NCBI RefSeq assembly: GCF_015594625.1
Contig: NZ_JADNRQ010000004.1
Coordinates: 62,001-126,000, forward strand
DNA from: Desulfallas sp. Bu1-1
GTDB taxonomy: Bacteria; Bacillota; Desulfotomaculia; Desulfotomaculales; Desulfallaceae
Length of the DNA: 64,000 bases
Reading direction: 5' to 3'
Shown piece by piece: positions 32,587 to 40,500 of this stretch (position 1 is the first letter of the stretch; each line of letters opens with the position of its first letter). The notes beneath the pieces were generated by a model. It was given only the letters and a program-made list of their open reading frames with translations, made no database searches and was not told the DNA's origin. A program made the position numbers and the translations under genes.

Positions 32587-33498
32587 ATGTACGGAAATCC
32601 GGTCGGATTCGGGACAGGTTCCGTTTTAAAAACGTGGCTTGACTCTGCGAAAAACTATATTGAAGTGACCAAGCCAAGGTCGGTGTTCCTGTTGGTGTTC
32701 ACCGCACTGGTCACCATGTTTATCGCGGCCGCCGAATATGGAATGTCTACGACCGTGTTGATCAAATCATTGCTGGCCATTACCCTGGCTTGTTCCGGAG
32801 TTAATGCGGTCAGTTGCTACGTGGACCGGGACATTGACGCCATTATGGAAAGGACAAGGCATCGCCCCATTCCTTCCGGCAGGATAGCGCCGCCGGTGAA
32901 AGCGCTGGTGTGGGGACTGGCTCAATTTTTTGCGGCCCTGGGAATAGCGGCAACCCTCAACATAGCTTCGTTTTTGTGCATATTCCTCGGCATGCTGGGA
33001 TATGTGGGCATTTACAGCCTGTTGTTCAAACGGAAGACCGCCTGGAATATTATTCTGGGGGGGTTCAGCGGCGGTTTGCCGGCGCTGTTCGGCTGGACGG
33101 CGGTCACCGGCGGGGTGGAAGTATTGCCGCTACTGATTTTTTTACTGGTGGTGCTCTGGATACCCAATCATATTTGGAACCTGGCCATATTCTATAAGGA
33201 CGATTACCGCAACGTGGGCGTGCCCATGTTGCCGGTGGTCTGTGACACGCGTAAAACGCTGTTATACATTTTGATGACCGTGCTGGCCATGTTCGCCCTT
33301 TCCATCGGCATTTACTTTACCGGTGTGATGGGCGGTTTGTACCTGGCTACAGCCATTATCTGCGGCGTCGCCGTTACGGCGGGAAACGTGTATCTGCTAT
33401 TTGCCCCTGATCGGAACAAGGCGTGGTTTTTATATAAATTATCCAGCCCCTATCTGTTTTTACTGTTTTTAGCCATGATGATCGATCTCAAGGTATGA
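32587..33498 (+). CDS. ctaB: Protoheme IX farnesyltransferase (heme O synthase)
   Basis: A 303-residue UbiA-superfamily membrane prenyltransferase with about nine helices. The first catalytic motif is NAVSCYVDRDIDAIMERTRH-RPIPSG (N-x3-D-x3-D, about residues 79-92) and the second is YKDDYRNVGVPMLPVV. These mark heme O synthase, which attaches farnesyl to protoheme for heme-copper oxidases. No oxidase, heme A synthase or Sco gene is adjacent; the neighbours are a carbonic anhydrase and Crp/Fnr regulators. The family assignment is firm. A role for heme O in this apparently anaerobic genome is not, and another prenyl acceptor cannot be excluded. Confidence 0.9.
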   Translation: MYGNPVGFGTGSVLKTWLDSAKNYIEVTKPRSVFLLVFTALVTMFIAAAEYGMSTTVLIKSLLAITLACSGVNAVSCYVDRDIDAIMERTRHRPIPSGRIAPPVKALVWGLAQFFAALGIAATLNIASFLCIFLGMLGYVGIYSLLFKRKTAWNIILGGFSGGLPALFGWTAVTGGVEVLPLLIFLLVVLWIPNHIWNLAIFYKDDYRNVGVPMLPVVCDTRKTLLYILMTVLAMFALSIGIYFTGVMGGLYLATAIICGVAVTAGNVYLLFAPDRNKAWFLYKLSSPYLFLLFLAMMIDLKV

Positions 33499-33594
33499 CT
33501 TGCTAAAAAATTTAAACAATTATAAAATAGGTATTAGTAGATTATTAACATATTAACTAATTGGTTTTATTTGTCATGAAAGAGGTGTTCAAAT

Positions 33595-34311
33595 ATGAAT
33601 AACAATAATTTCAATTTTGACATATCGGAGTTCACCTCTGGCAATACCGGTATCCTCAGGGCTGACCCGGTGCTGGACGATACCGAAAAAATGTTGATCA
33701 GGCAAGCCGGGTCCACGGTTCATTACCCCAAGGGCCATGTCATTTTTGCCGCCGGGGATATCTCCGACCGGGTGTATCTGATTGAGAGCGGCTGGGTCAA
33801 GATTTACAGGCTTTCAGCCGACGGCAGGAGAGTTACCGTGGGCAGTATCCGTAGCCCGGGTGAAATGATGGGCCTGGCGGAAACCATTTTAGGTGTTGAG
33901 CGAACCTGTTTTGCCGGCGCCATCAATAACGTGACCATGGTGGTAATGACTAAGAGCAATTTCGAGGAATTAATGGCCCAGCACCCGTTTCTGGCCATTA
34001 AGGTGGCCAAACTGCTGGGCGCCAGGATGCGTGAGGCCGAAGCCATCATTCATGAAATGGTTTGCTGGCAGGCGCCGGGCAGGCTGGCTCTAATGCTTAT
34101 GAAAATGGGCGAACGGATGGGTGAGCACACCAAGGGTGGCATTAAAATTAACCTGCAGTTGACCCACGAGGAAATAGCCAACATGGTGGGAACTTCACGC
34201 CAGACGGTGACTTCACTGCTCAACACGTTTAAGCAGGAAAAAAGCATTGTGTACGAGGGCAGGACGATCAGGATCGTTAACCCTGACAAACTGGCCAAAT
34301 GGGTGGTATAA
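33595..34311 (+). CDS. Crp/Fnr-family transcriptional regulator A
   Basis: A 238-residue regulator with a cyclic-nucleotide-type sensor barrel (about 35-140: GHVIFAAGDISDRVYLIESG, GEMMGLAE) and a C-terminal winged helix (LTHEEIANMVGTSRQTVTSLL). The four-cysteine cluster of true FNR is absent, so it is not an oxygen sensor of that type. The cofactor is unknown. A close relative lies 140 bases downstream, and a terminator separates them, so they are not one transcript. An N-terminal stretch of about 25 residues rich in N and F precedes the barrel. The ribosome site AGAGGTG precedes the ATG. Confidence 0.9.
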   Translation: MNNNNFNFDISEFTSGNTGILRADPVLDDTEKMLIRQAGSTVHYPKGHVIFAAGDISDRVYLIESGWVKIYRLSADGRRVTVGSIRSPGEMMGLAETILGVERTCFAGAINNVTMVVMTKSNFEELMAQHPFLAIKVAKLLGARMREAEAIIHEMVCWQAPGRLALMLMKMGERMGEHTKGGIKINLQLTHEEIANMVGTSRQTVTSLLNTFKQEKSIVYEGRTIRIVNPDKLAKWVV

Positions 34312-34314
34312 AAG

Positions 34315-34340
34315 GACCGGCGAACTTGCCGGTCTTTGTA
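34315..34340 (+). terminator. Intrinsic terminator after Crp/Fnr A
   Basis: GACCGGC (34315-34321) pairs with GCCGGTC (34328-34334) over a 6-base loop; a moderately T-rich tail (TTTGTATTTT) follows. Confidence 0.7.
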
Positions 34341-34450
34341 TTTTATCGGACATTGATGCTGTCGCTTGCCGGACTGCCGGGTGCGGGATATTAGTTTAAA
34401 ATAGCTTAATGTTAATGTAATGGACAATAGCCCGAAAGGGAGGAATTTTA

Positions 34451-35113
34451 TTGACTCCGCATGATCCAGTTATTTTGGAAAATTATGAAAGGGAAATTAT
34501 CCGGCAGGCCGGTGTGACCAGGCACTATGCACAGGGGGAATATATATTTTGCAGTGGTGACCCGGCGGACCGGGTCTACTTGATTGAAAGCGGCTGGGTC
34601 AAGATTTTTCGCATTGCCGGGGACGGCAAATATATAACGGTCGGGTCCATCCGCAAGCCGGGCGAACTGATGGGATTGGCCGAAGTATTGCATGGCACGG
34701 CCCGGACCTGTTATGCCGGGGCAATAACCGGTGTGAAGCTGGTGATGGTTTACCGGGAGAAGTTTACGGAGATGCTGGAAGGCGAACCGTACCTGGCCAT
34801 CAAGATAGCCAAGTTATTAGCCCTGCGCATGCGGGACGCCGAAGCGGGTGTGCATGAAATCGTCTGCCGGCAGGTTTCGGGGCGCCTGGCCCGCCTGCTG
34901 TTAAAGATTGGAGAGAGCTGCGGCTGCCAGGCGGACGGCGGGATAACAATCAAACCCCGCTTTACCCATGAAGACCTGGCCGCCATGATCGGGGCGACCA
35001 GGCAAACGGTAACCTCGGTGCTCAGCGCCATGCGGGAGGAACGCTGCATCGAGATCGATGGAGGGTATATTAAAATACTGGACCGGGTGCGGTTGGAGCG
35101 ATATATTTCATAA
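34451..35113 (+). CDS. Crp/Fnr-family transcriptional regulator B
   Basis: A 220-residue paralogue of the preceding regulator, sharing DRVYLIESGWVKIFRI, GSIRKPGELMGLAEVL and the helix-turn-helix FTHEDLAAMIGATRQTVTSVL. It lacks the N-terminal extension of copy A. It starts with TTG, with GGGAGG 8 bases upstream. Both copies keep the turn PGE-xMGLAE and the cysteine in RTC-AGAI, which may matter for effector binding. The two are diverged, so this is an old duplication with probable division of targets. It ends at a perfect terminator. Confidence 0.9.
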   Translation: MTPHDPVILENYEREIIRQAGVTRHYAQGEYIFCSGDPADRVYLIESGWVKIFRIAGDGKYITVGSIRKPGELMGLAEVLHGTARTCYAGAITGVKLVMVYREKFTEMLEGEPYLAIKIAKLLALRMRDAEAGVHEIVCRQVSGRLARLLLKIGESCGCQADGGITIKPRFTHEDLAAMIGATRQTVTSVLSAMREERCIEIDGGYIKILDRVRLERYIS

Positions 35114-35134
35114 ACTTATCCATGAATCAAGAAA

Positions 35135-35160
35135 AGGTGTCATGCAGATGACACCTTTTT
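35135..35160 (+). terminator. Intrinsic terminator after Crp/Fnr B
   Basis: AGGTGTCAT (35135-35143) and ATGACACCT (35148-35156) are perfect complements with a GCAG loop, and T residues follow. The remaining 250 bases to 35414 hold no gene. A loose pair, GGTTTTACC (about 35263) with GGTAAAACC (about 35309), is the only structure seen. Confidence 0.85.
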
Positions 35161-35414
35161 GTCGTGGAGACGACTTTTTTTTGTCAAGCTGGAGACATAA
35201 AAGCTGTCAATTATTTGCTAATCTTATGTTAAGAATTATGATTCGTGATTGTTAAAAACGGGTTTTACCAGCCGGCGACAAGATATGTTTTTTAACTCAG
35301 TTTCCCGGGTAAAACCAATAACTCTTCCGGGAGGTGATAGATAGCGGACCAGCTGTTTAGCGCTTCAATGAGCATACTTTATTGTTAATTACGGGCGGAA
35401 AGCAGGTGATGTAA

Positions 35415-35816
35415 ATGAGCGGTTTTAAAACGATGCTTGACCGGTGGTTTCACCCGAATCGTGAAAAACAGGAGCAGTTGCAAAACAGGATCCAGGAACT
35501 GCAGGAATTATCCAAAATAGCGCTGGAAATTGGCAATCATCAAATTTATAGAAACTTGCAAACCGAGTCAAACGAGTTGTTGATGAAATACCTCACCTAT
35601 GTGTTTTTTGACGGTTTGCGCTTTTTGGTGCCGCATTTATTTATCCTGGCCATTATAACTTCCCGGATCAGGTTCATTTACTTACCTGTCAGTATACCCG
35701 TACTGGGCAATGAAGTTGCCGTGGTTCTGGTGTATCCTGTGCTGGTAATGTTGCTCCATATTTTATATAAGCGTTACAAAAAGAGGACGATGCGGTACTC
35801 TGATTGTCTGAATTAA
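35415..35816 (+). CDS. Small two-helix membrane protein with N-terminal coiled coil
   Basis: A 133-residue protein of no family I can name with confidence. Residues about 14-56 (REKQEQLQNRIQELQELS and onward) look like a coiled coil. Two hydrophobic helices follow, about 64-84 and 96-118, and the tail is basic (YKRYKKRTMR). The order of charged coiled coil then membrane helices recalls part of DUF106/EMC3-type insertase proteins, but the first membrane helix of those is missing. It ends 13 bases before a TauE/SafE exporter and probably belongs to its operon, so an accessory role in that transporter is an inference from position. Confidence 0.7.
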   Translation: MSGFKTMLDRWFHPNREKQEQLQNRIQELQELSKIALEIGNHQIYRNLQTESNELLMKYLTYVFFDGLRFLVPHLFILAIITSRIRFIYLPVSIPVLGNEVAVVLVYPVLVMLLHILYKRYKKRTMRYSDCLN

Positions 35817-35829
35817 GGAGGTAAAGTGT

Positions 35830-36771
35830 ATGGAATTTTCAGTTGCGGGAGTAACGGTTAATCCAATTTTGCTGATTTTGTGGTCGTTATTTGTAGGTTA
35901 TGTATTTTCCACGGTTGGCGCCGCCGGCGGCATTCTGGCCGGTGTGGGTCACATTACCATTTTCGGCCTGAAAAATGCTAACATAGTTAAGCCTATGAAC
36001 CAGGTATTGACGCTGATCAGCCCGATTATTTCTTCCCCTCTTTACTTCAAGGAGCGCCGCCTGGTGGTGCCCGCGGCCATCGCCCTGGGCCTGGGCGGCA
36101 TTGTGGGCGCTCTGATTGGTTCGTATCTTTCTCACACTTACCTGCCCGACATGAAAAGCTACAAGCCGTTTTTTGGAGTCATCACGCTGTTTATCGCGGT
36201 GAAAATCTGGACCGAAATGCTGCCCGGCGCGCAGGCCAAGCAGCAGTCCGTAAAAAAGGCGAACAAGGCCTTTGAAGACAAGGTTAAAGAGCTGAAAGCC
36301 GCCGGTAAAATGAATGAACTCAAGGAAATCGGCGTCAAGTTCAGTGAAATCGGCATCAACAACACCTTTACCTTTGCCGGTGAAACTTTCAAGTATAACG
36401 CCATATCACCGTTCATGGCAGGTCTGGTCGTGGCCATCATTTCAGCGGCGCTGGGTGTTGGCGGCGGTTTCCTGCTGGTGCCTTATTTGAGCAGCATGCT
36501 CGGTTTCCCCATGTTTATCGTGGCCGGCACCTCCGTGCTTTCCATCCTGGTTTCCTCGGCCACCAGTATTGCCAACTACGTCCGCATGGGCAGCAACCTG
36601 GACTTTGCCATGCTGGGCTTTGAGGTTATCGGCGTGATTATTGGTTCCTACCTCGGCCCCGTGCTGTCCAAGTATATCAAGGGCCAGTACCTGAAAGTCT
36701 TCCTGGCCGTGGTGCTTACTTACATCGGCTTGGGCTACATCCTGGCCGCCTTTGGAATTAAAATTATCTAA
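35830..36771 (+). CDS. TauE/SafE family sulfite/anion exporter A
   Basis: A 313-residue membrane protein with two four-helix halves of the TauE/SafE fold: TVGAAGGILAGVGHITIFGL in the first and ALGVGGGFLLVPYLSSMLG in the second. Between the halves (about residues 130-190) is a charged cytoplasmic segment, KKANKAFEDKVKELKAAGK and onward, ending in FAGETFKYN. It is longer than in the minimal family. Members export sulfite, sulfoacetate or related organic anions. A homologue with a similar insert lies at 40501. AGGAGGT precedes the ATG. The preceding small membrane protein is probably co-expressed. Confidence 0.88.
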   Translation: MEFSVAGVTVNPILLILWSLFVGYVFSTVGAAGGILAGVGHITIFGLKNANIVKPMNQVLTLISPIISSPLYFKERRLVVPAAIALGLGGIVGALIGSYLSHTYLPDMKSYKPFFGVITLFIAVKIWTEMLPGAQAKQQSVKKANKAFEDKVKELKAAGKMNELKEIGVKFSEIGINNTFTFAGETFKYNAISPFMAGLVVAIISAALGVGGGFLLVPYLSSMLGFPMFIVAGTSVLSILVSSATSIANYVRMGSNLDFAMLGFEVIGVIIGSYLGPVLSKYIKGQYLKVFLAVVLTYIGLGYILAAFGIKII

Positions 36772-36777
36772 CTAAAA

Positions 36778-36921
36778 TCAATCCGTTTCATCATAAGAAA
36801 GCCTGGTCACCCGGGTGAAGTCCCCCTTGCGGATTTCCTCCCGGGTGGCTTTTTGTTGTAAAATATCTTCCGAACCCGGGGCTACTTTCGGTTTGCGGTT
36901 CCCGTTCCGCTTTTCCTTCAT
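36778..36921 (-). CDS. Small basic protein (47 residues)
   Basis: A short frame encoding MKEKRNGNRKPKVAPGSEDI and onward to RVTRLSYDETD, convergent with the exporter and ending 7 bases after it. A perfect ribosome site, AAGGAGG, lies 9 bases before the ATG at 36921 on the minus strand, which argues for translation. The in-frame ATG further upstream (36963) has no such site. The protein is highly charged with no hydrophobic core, probably unstructured. I do not recognise it. The 306 bases from 36922 to 37227 hold nothing else I can support. Confidence 0.5.
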   Translation of the reverse strand: MKEKRNGNRKPKVAPGSEDILQQKATREEIRKGDFTRVTRLSYDETD

Positions 36922-37227
36922 ATACGGCTTCCTCCTTGTGCCGGGAAAGTATTTTACATACAAATGACGAGTTTTGCAAATTTTTGAAGAGCTTCAGTCC
37001 GCTGAAAACATTTTACGCAATGGATGCGGGTTTTATACTTAACGGTGCGAAATTAACGATTTTGAACAATGTAGGGCATTTTCCCTTTACAGATTATCTA
37101 AGAATAGATAAACTCTTTTATTGGGGACCTGGATATCATATGGGGTTTTGGGTGTCGTTGTTGGACCGCTATTGGAGTTAATTCAATGAAATAACCGGCG
37201 TGGAGTTTTCGGCTGGAGGGATTCAGT

Positions 37228-37656
37228 TTGGTACAAAAAATATTGCTGGCCGTTGACGGGTCGGAAAACGCGCTCCGGGCAGCCGGGTTTGCCCTGGATT
37301 TGGTGAAAAGCATACCGGGAGCCCGGTGTACGGCTATCACCGTGGTTTCCTTCACCAGGGAGGAAGCCCGTTATCTCGGCGTGCCCGATGCCGATTTTTA
37401 CGCCGCTCTGGAAATGAAAGCCAGCCGGTTGCTGGAGGGCACCGAAGAGTTGTTTGGGCGCGAGGGCGTGGCACTGGACAGGGTCGTGCTCCAGGGGGAT
37501 GTCGCCCGGAGCATAGCCGGTTATGCCGGTGAGAACCGGTACGACCTGATTGTCATGGGCACGCGGGGGCACGGCAATATAAAAGGAATGCTGCTGGGAA
37601 GCGTAAGCTCCAAGGTGATCCAGATTGCGCATTGCCCGGTGGTTACGGTTAAATAA
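37228..37656 (+). CDS. Universal stress protein (UspA family)
   Basis: A 142-residue UspA-fold protein of the ATP-binding type: KILLAVDGSENALRAAGFAL at the start, and GTRGHGNIKGMLLGSVS with the ending CPVVTVK, matching the G-x2-G-x9-G-S signature. These cytoplasmic proteins dimerise and respond to stress or growth arrest; the client here is unknown. The start is TTG with GGAGGG 7 bases before it. It stands 28 bases ahead of the fluC pair and could share their transcript. Confidence 0.9.
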   Translation: MVQKILLAVDGSENALRAAGFALDLVKSIPGARCTAITVVSFTREEARYLGVPDADFYAALEMKASRLLEGTEELFGREGVALDRVVLQGDVARSIAGYAGENRYDLIVMGTRGHGNIKGMLLGSVSSKVIQIAHCPVVTVK

Positions 37657-37683
37657 CAATTAAAGGGCTTTGGGTGGTTTATA

Positions 37684-38106
37684 ATGCGATATTTCATGGT
37701 TGGCCTGGGAGGGGTTTTCGGCGCGCTGGCCCGTTACGGCGCGAGCCTGTTATTGAACGATAAGGGGGTGCTTCCCTGGGGCACGCTGGCCGTAAACCTG
37801 GCGGGCTGTTTTCTTTTGGCCTTTTTTTTGACACTGGTCCTTAACAAATTCAGTGGCCATTCTTATATTGTACTTGCCGTTTCCACTGGTTTTATCGGAT
37901 CATTTACGACATTCTCCACAATCAGCGTGGAGAGCATCTCCCTTACTCAATCATCCGCGCTACTGGGGCCGGCCTACCTGACCTTGACTCTGGCAGGCGG
38001 GTACATGTTGACCTGGGCCGGCTACTCCGCCGGGCTGTTAATCCTGGCTACCGGTTGGGGCGAAAGATGGGCCGGGCTTGCCGGGGAGGGAAGGAGAAAT
38101 GATTGA
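37684..38106 (+). CDS. crcB: Fluoride channel FluC/CrcB, subunit 1
   Basis: A 140-residue four-helix protein of the Fluc family, which lets fluoride leave the cell and works as an antiparallel dimer. GGVFGALARYGASL and the central STGFIGSFTTFSTISVES (the conserved phenylalanine/threonine track) are diagnostic. The end overlaps the start of a second Fluc gene by 8 bases, the typical arrangement for heterodimeric pairs in Firmicutes. I looked for a fluoride riboswitch upstream and saw none. Confidence 0.93.
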   Translation: MRYFMVGLGGVFGALARYGASLLLNDKGVLPWGTLAVNLAGCFLLAFFLTLVLNKFSGHSYIVLAVSTGFIGSFTTFSTISVESISLTQSSALLGPAYLTLTLAGGYMLTWAGYSAGLLILATGWGERWAGLAGEGRRND

Positions 38107-38467
38107 CTTGTTGGCGGTGGGCGCAGGCGGGTTTCTGGGCGCCGCCGGGCGTTATATGGTGGGGAGAGTGGTGACCAGGTTCTGGCGTGGAGATTTTCCC
38201 CTGGGCACCTTTATCGTCAATGTGCTGGGCAGCTTTGCCCTGGGGCTGCTGGCGGCCCATCCCTATTTCGCCGCCTCTTTATTCAACGGTAGTGTTCGCA
38301 TGGCGCTGGGCCTGGGCTTTATGGGGTCTTTCACCACCTTCTCGACGTTCATGTATGAGAGTTTCACACTGGCCAGGCGAAACAGACCTTGGACAGGGGT
38401 TTTTTACGTTTTTTCAAGTGTGGCTGTTGGCTTGCTGCTGGCCTGGCTGGCCATTTACCTGCTCTGA
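38099..38467 (+). CDS. crcB: Fluoride channel FluC/CrcB, subunit 2
   Basis: A 122-residue Fluc subunit with GGFLGAAGRYMVGRVV, NVLGSFALGLL and LGFMGSFTTFSTFMYES. The ATG at 38099 is preceded by AAGGAG and overlaps the stop of subunit 1, so translation is probably coupled and the two form one dual-topology channel. An upstream in-frame ATG at 38078 lies within subunit 1 and lacks a site. It is followed by a repeated sequence at 38498 and then the convergent HAD gene. Confidence 0.93.
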   Translation: MIDLLAVGAGGFLGAAGRYMVGRVVTRFWRGDFPLGTFIVNVLGSFALGLLAAHPYFAASLFNGSVRMALGLGFMGSFTTFSTFMYESFTLARRNRPWTGVFYVFSSVAVGLLLAWLAIYLL

Positions 38468-38497
38468 AAAATATTACCCGGTACTTGTATTGGGGAA

Positions 38498-38530
38498 CGC
38501 ATCCAGTCTCCACTCACTCCGGAAATCCGC
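38498..38530. repeat. 33-bp sequence repeated in inverse at 41513
   Basis: The 33 bases here (from CGCATCCAGT to GAAATCCGC) match the reverse complement of 41513-41546 with one indel and a few mismatches. The two copies flank a 3-kb block holding the HAD, PadR, oxyanion-binding and exporter genes. Confidence 0.7.
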
Positions 38531-38533
38531 ATC

Positions 38534-39004
38534 TTATAACCTCAGGGTGGCGGTCAGGCGCCCGGGGTGGAGAAGCAAATCCAGGCCTTCGTTGATATCC
38601 TTGACCACCACGTCGGCGTTTTTCAGTGCTTGCACTGAGGTTCCTTCCGGGCCCAGGACCACGATTCCCAGGGCCGCACGGGCCAGCATCAAGCTGTCGT
38701 TCGTGCCGTTGCCCACCGTCACCACGTTTTCCGCACCCAAACTTTCCACAAAGGCTTCCTTTTCTTTTGATCCGACCGGCTGGGACAGAATCCGGACGGA
38801 ACCTTTGATCCCCTTGCATTCACTTTGGCATTTGCCAAAGGTGTCAGCGGTTAAAATATGTACCTCAATGCTCTCACCAAGCAGGTTCAGTTTTTCTTCC
38901 ACTCCGGGCAGCAGCATGCCGTCTTTGGCCATGGTGCCGTTGTAATCAAGCACGATATGTTTCAGGTTGAGCCGCCCTTTACCGGGGATATCAACAATGA
39001 TCAC
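38534..39004 (-). CDS. HAD-family phosphatase (soluble P-type-ATPase-like)
   Basis: A 156-residue HAD protein without a cap domain. Motif I is LDYNGTMAKDG, in which the second acidic residue of D-x-D is asparagine, as in the small 'soluble P-type ATPase' group. Motif IV is GNGTNDSLML. The KEKEAFVESLGAENVV segment supplies the motif III lysine region. The substrate is unknown. The GTG start has AAGGAGG upstream. It is divergent from the PadR operon, separated by 263 bases that contain the palindrome at 39181. Confidence 0.85.
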   Translation of the reverse strand: MIIVDIPGKGRLNLKHIVLDYNGTMAKDGMLLPGVEEKLNLLGESIEVHILTADTFGKCQSECKGIKGSVRILSQPVGSKEKEAFVESLGAENVVTVGNGTNDSLMLARAALGIVVLGPEGTSVQALKNADVVVKDINEGLDLLLHPGRLTATLRL

Positions 39005-39180
39005 CGGGCTTCAAACCTCCTTCACCTGATCTTTACCGCTTAATGCCTTTATCCTCTCGGTCAATAAAATGCATTTTATATAATTATACCAGTTTAACAG
39101 TAGCGCAATGAAAAATTTATCATGGTTTTAAGCCGGGAACAATATTGCCCGTCTTGCCAAGATGTGTTAGTATATATGCA

Positions 39181-39213
39181 ACCAACCTATGTGCAGAGTG
39201 CACATAGGTTGGT
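39181..39213. promoter_or_regulatory. Perfect 15-bp palindrome, probable PadR operator
   Basis: ACCAACCTATGTGCA, a GAG spacer and TGCACATAGGTTGGT are exact complements. The core reads ATGT-N9-ACAT, the type of dyad bound by PadR regulators, and the padR gene starts 54 bases downstream. No T-run follows, so it is not a terminator. Confidence 0.7.
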
Positions 39214-39267
39214 TCAAACCAATGTATCTATTATTTTTACAGTGGTGCTTGAATCCGGGAGGTTAAT

Positions 39268-39639
39268 ATGACCGCAGGTAAAATTGAAGATGGTGCCGGC
39301 ATTTCCCTGGATAAAATGATCCAACCCACATTACTTTTGCTTATTTACAAAAAGCCTTCGCACGGGTACGAATTGATTCAAAATTATAATGCCCTGGACC
39401 CAACCGAAATGGTGGAGCCCGGGACTATTTACCGAAATTTAAGGCGCATGGAAAAGGAAGGGTTTGTTTTATCCAAATGGGAAGCGTCGGAGTCCGGACC
39501 AGCCAGGAGACAATATGAAATAACCGGGAAGGGTGTGGCAGCCCTGCAAGAAGCTGTACATAAACTGGAGCACCAAAAAAAGCAAATAGAAGATTTTTTG
39601 GACCAGTATAAAAAATTGGCGGAAAGGGGGGGGATTTGA
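39268..39639 (+). CDS. PadR-family transcriptional regulator
   Basis: A 123-residue PadR regulator: KMIQPTLLLLIYKKPSHGYE is the family's opening, MVEPGTIYRNLRRMEKEGFV the winged helix, and a C-terminal helix (LEHQKKQIEDFLDQYKKL) would dimerise. It most likely represses its own operon through the palindrome at 39181. Its TGA overlaps the ATG of the following oxyanion-binding protein, so the two are made together. That is unusual for a regulator and a binding protein, and suggests that the second gene supplies the signal. Confidence 0.9.
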   Translation: MTAGKIEDGAGISLDKMIQPTLLLLIYKKPSHGYELIQNYNALDPTEMVEPGTIYRNLRRMEKEGFVLSKWEASESGPARRQYEITGKGVAALQEAVHKLEHQKKQIEDFLDQYKKLAERGGI

Positions 39640-40460
39640 TGAAAACTGATCCGGATGCGTTAAAGATACTGCACGCCGGCGCTTTACGGAAGCCCATTAA
39701 AGAATGCATTCACATCCTTTGGGAAAAATACCCGGGACTGAAAGTCGAACTGGATTACGCCGGTTCCCGCGCCTGCGCCAGGGCCGTGGCGGAAGGCAAA
39801 GTGGTGGATGTAATCGCTCTGGCGGATTACAAGGTTTTCAATGATATTTTAATCCCCAAGTTCGTGGATACCTCCTTTGTTTTTGCCACTGACCAAATGG
39901 TTTTGGCCTTTGATGAATTTTCCACGGATAGTCATAAAATTAATGAACAAAACTGGATGGACGTTTTGCTGGGTAATAACAGCATCAAATACGCGCGCTC
40001 CGATCACCGCCTGGACCCATGCGGTTACCGGACACTGATGTTGTGGCAGCTGGCGGAGGATTATTACCGGCGGCCGGGTTTGTATAATTTACTGGAAAAC
40101 AACTGGAGCAACCTGTATCCCAAATCCCTGGATTTAGCCGTTGCTTTAATGGAAGGGAAAATTGACTACGGCTTCGAGTACCTGTCCGTGGCCAAACAAA
40201 TGAACTTGCAATATATCCTGTTTCCCCCGGAAATAAATTTAAGCGACCCCCGTTTCGCCGGTTTTTACGCCCGGGCAAAAGTGATTATCGAGGGGAATTA
40301 TCCCGGCCTGGAAACAGAAATTACCGGGGCGCCCATTGAATTTGCCGTGGCCATACCGAAAAATTCCAACCAAAAGGAATTGGCCCAGGAGTTTATCGAT
40401 ATCCTTACCGGTCCCCGGGGGGAAGAGATTCTGGAACAAAACGGTCTAATCCCTTGTTAA
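39639..40460 (+). CDS. Leaderless tungstate/molybdate-binding-type protein (WtpA/ModA-like)
   Basis: A 273-residue periplasmic-binding-protein fold of the ModA/WtpA group: LKILHAGALRKPIKECI, DYAGSRACARAVAEGK, SIKYARSDHRLDPCGYRT, KIDYGFEYLSVAKQ and the ending DILTGPRGEEILEQNGLIPC. WtpA proteins bind tungstate or molybdate outside the cell, but no signal peptide or lipobox is present and no ABC permease or ATPase is nearby, so this copy should be cytoplasmic. It is coupled to a PadR gene upstream and followed by a TauE/SafE exporter. A role as intracellular oxyanion sensor or buffer is inference. The cell does have an AOR-type enzyme needing tungsten or molybdenum. Confidence 0.82.
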   Translation: MKTDPDALKILHAGALRKPIKECIHILWEKYPGLKVELDYAGSRACARAVAEGKVVDVIALADYKVFNDILIPKFVDTSFVFATDQMVLAFDEFSTDSHKINEQNWMDVLLGNNSIKYARSDHRLDPCGYRTLMLWQLAEDYYRRPGLYNLLENNWSNLYPKSLDLAVALMEGKIDYGFEYLSVAKQMNLQYILFPPEINLSDPRFAGFYARAKVIIEGNYPGLETEITGAPIEFAVAIPKNSNQKELAQEFIDILTGPRGEEILEQNGLIPC

Positions 40461-40500
40461 GGCGGGCGAGCCGGCGCGAGATGAAAAGGGGTGAATAGCA

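Noticed and set aside
37657-37683. Fluoride riboswitch before the fluC pair
   Set aside because: The 27-base gap is too short, and no riboswitch core is visible upstream of uspA.
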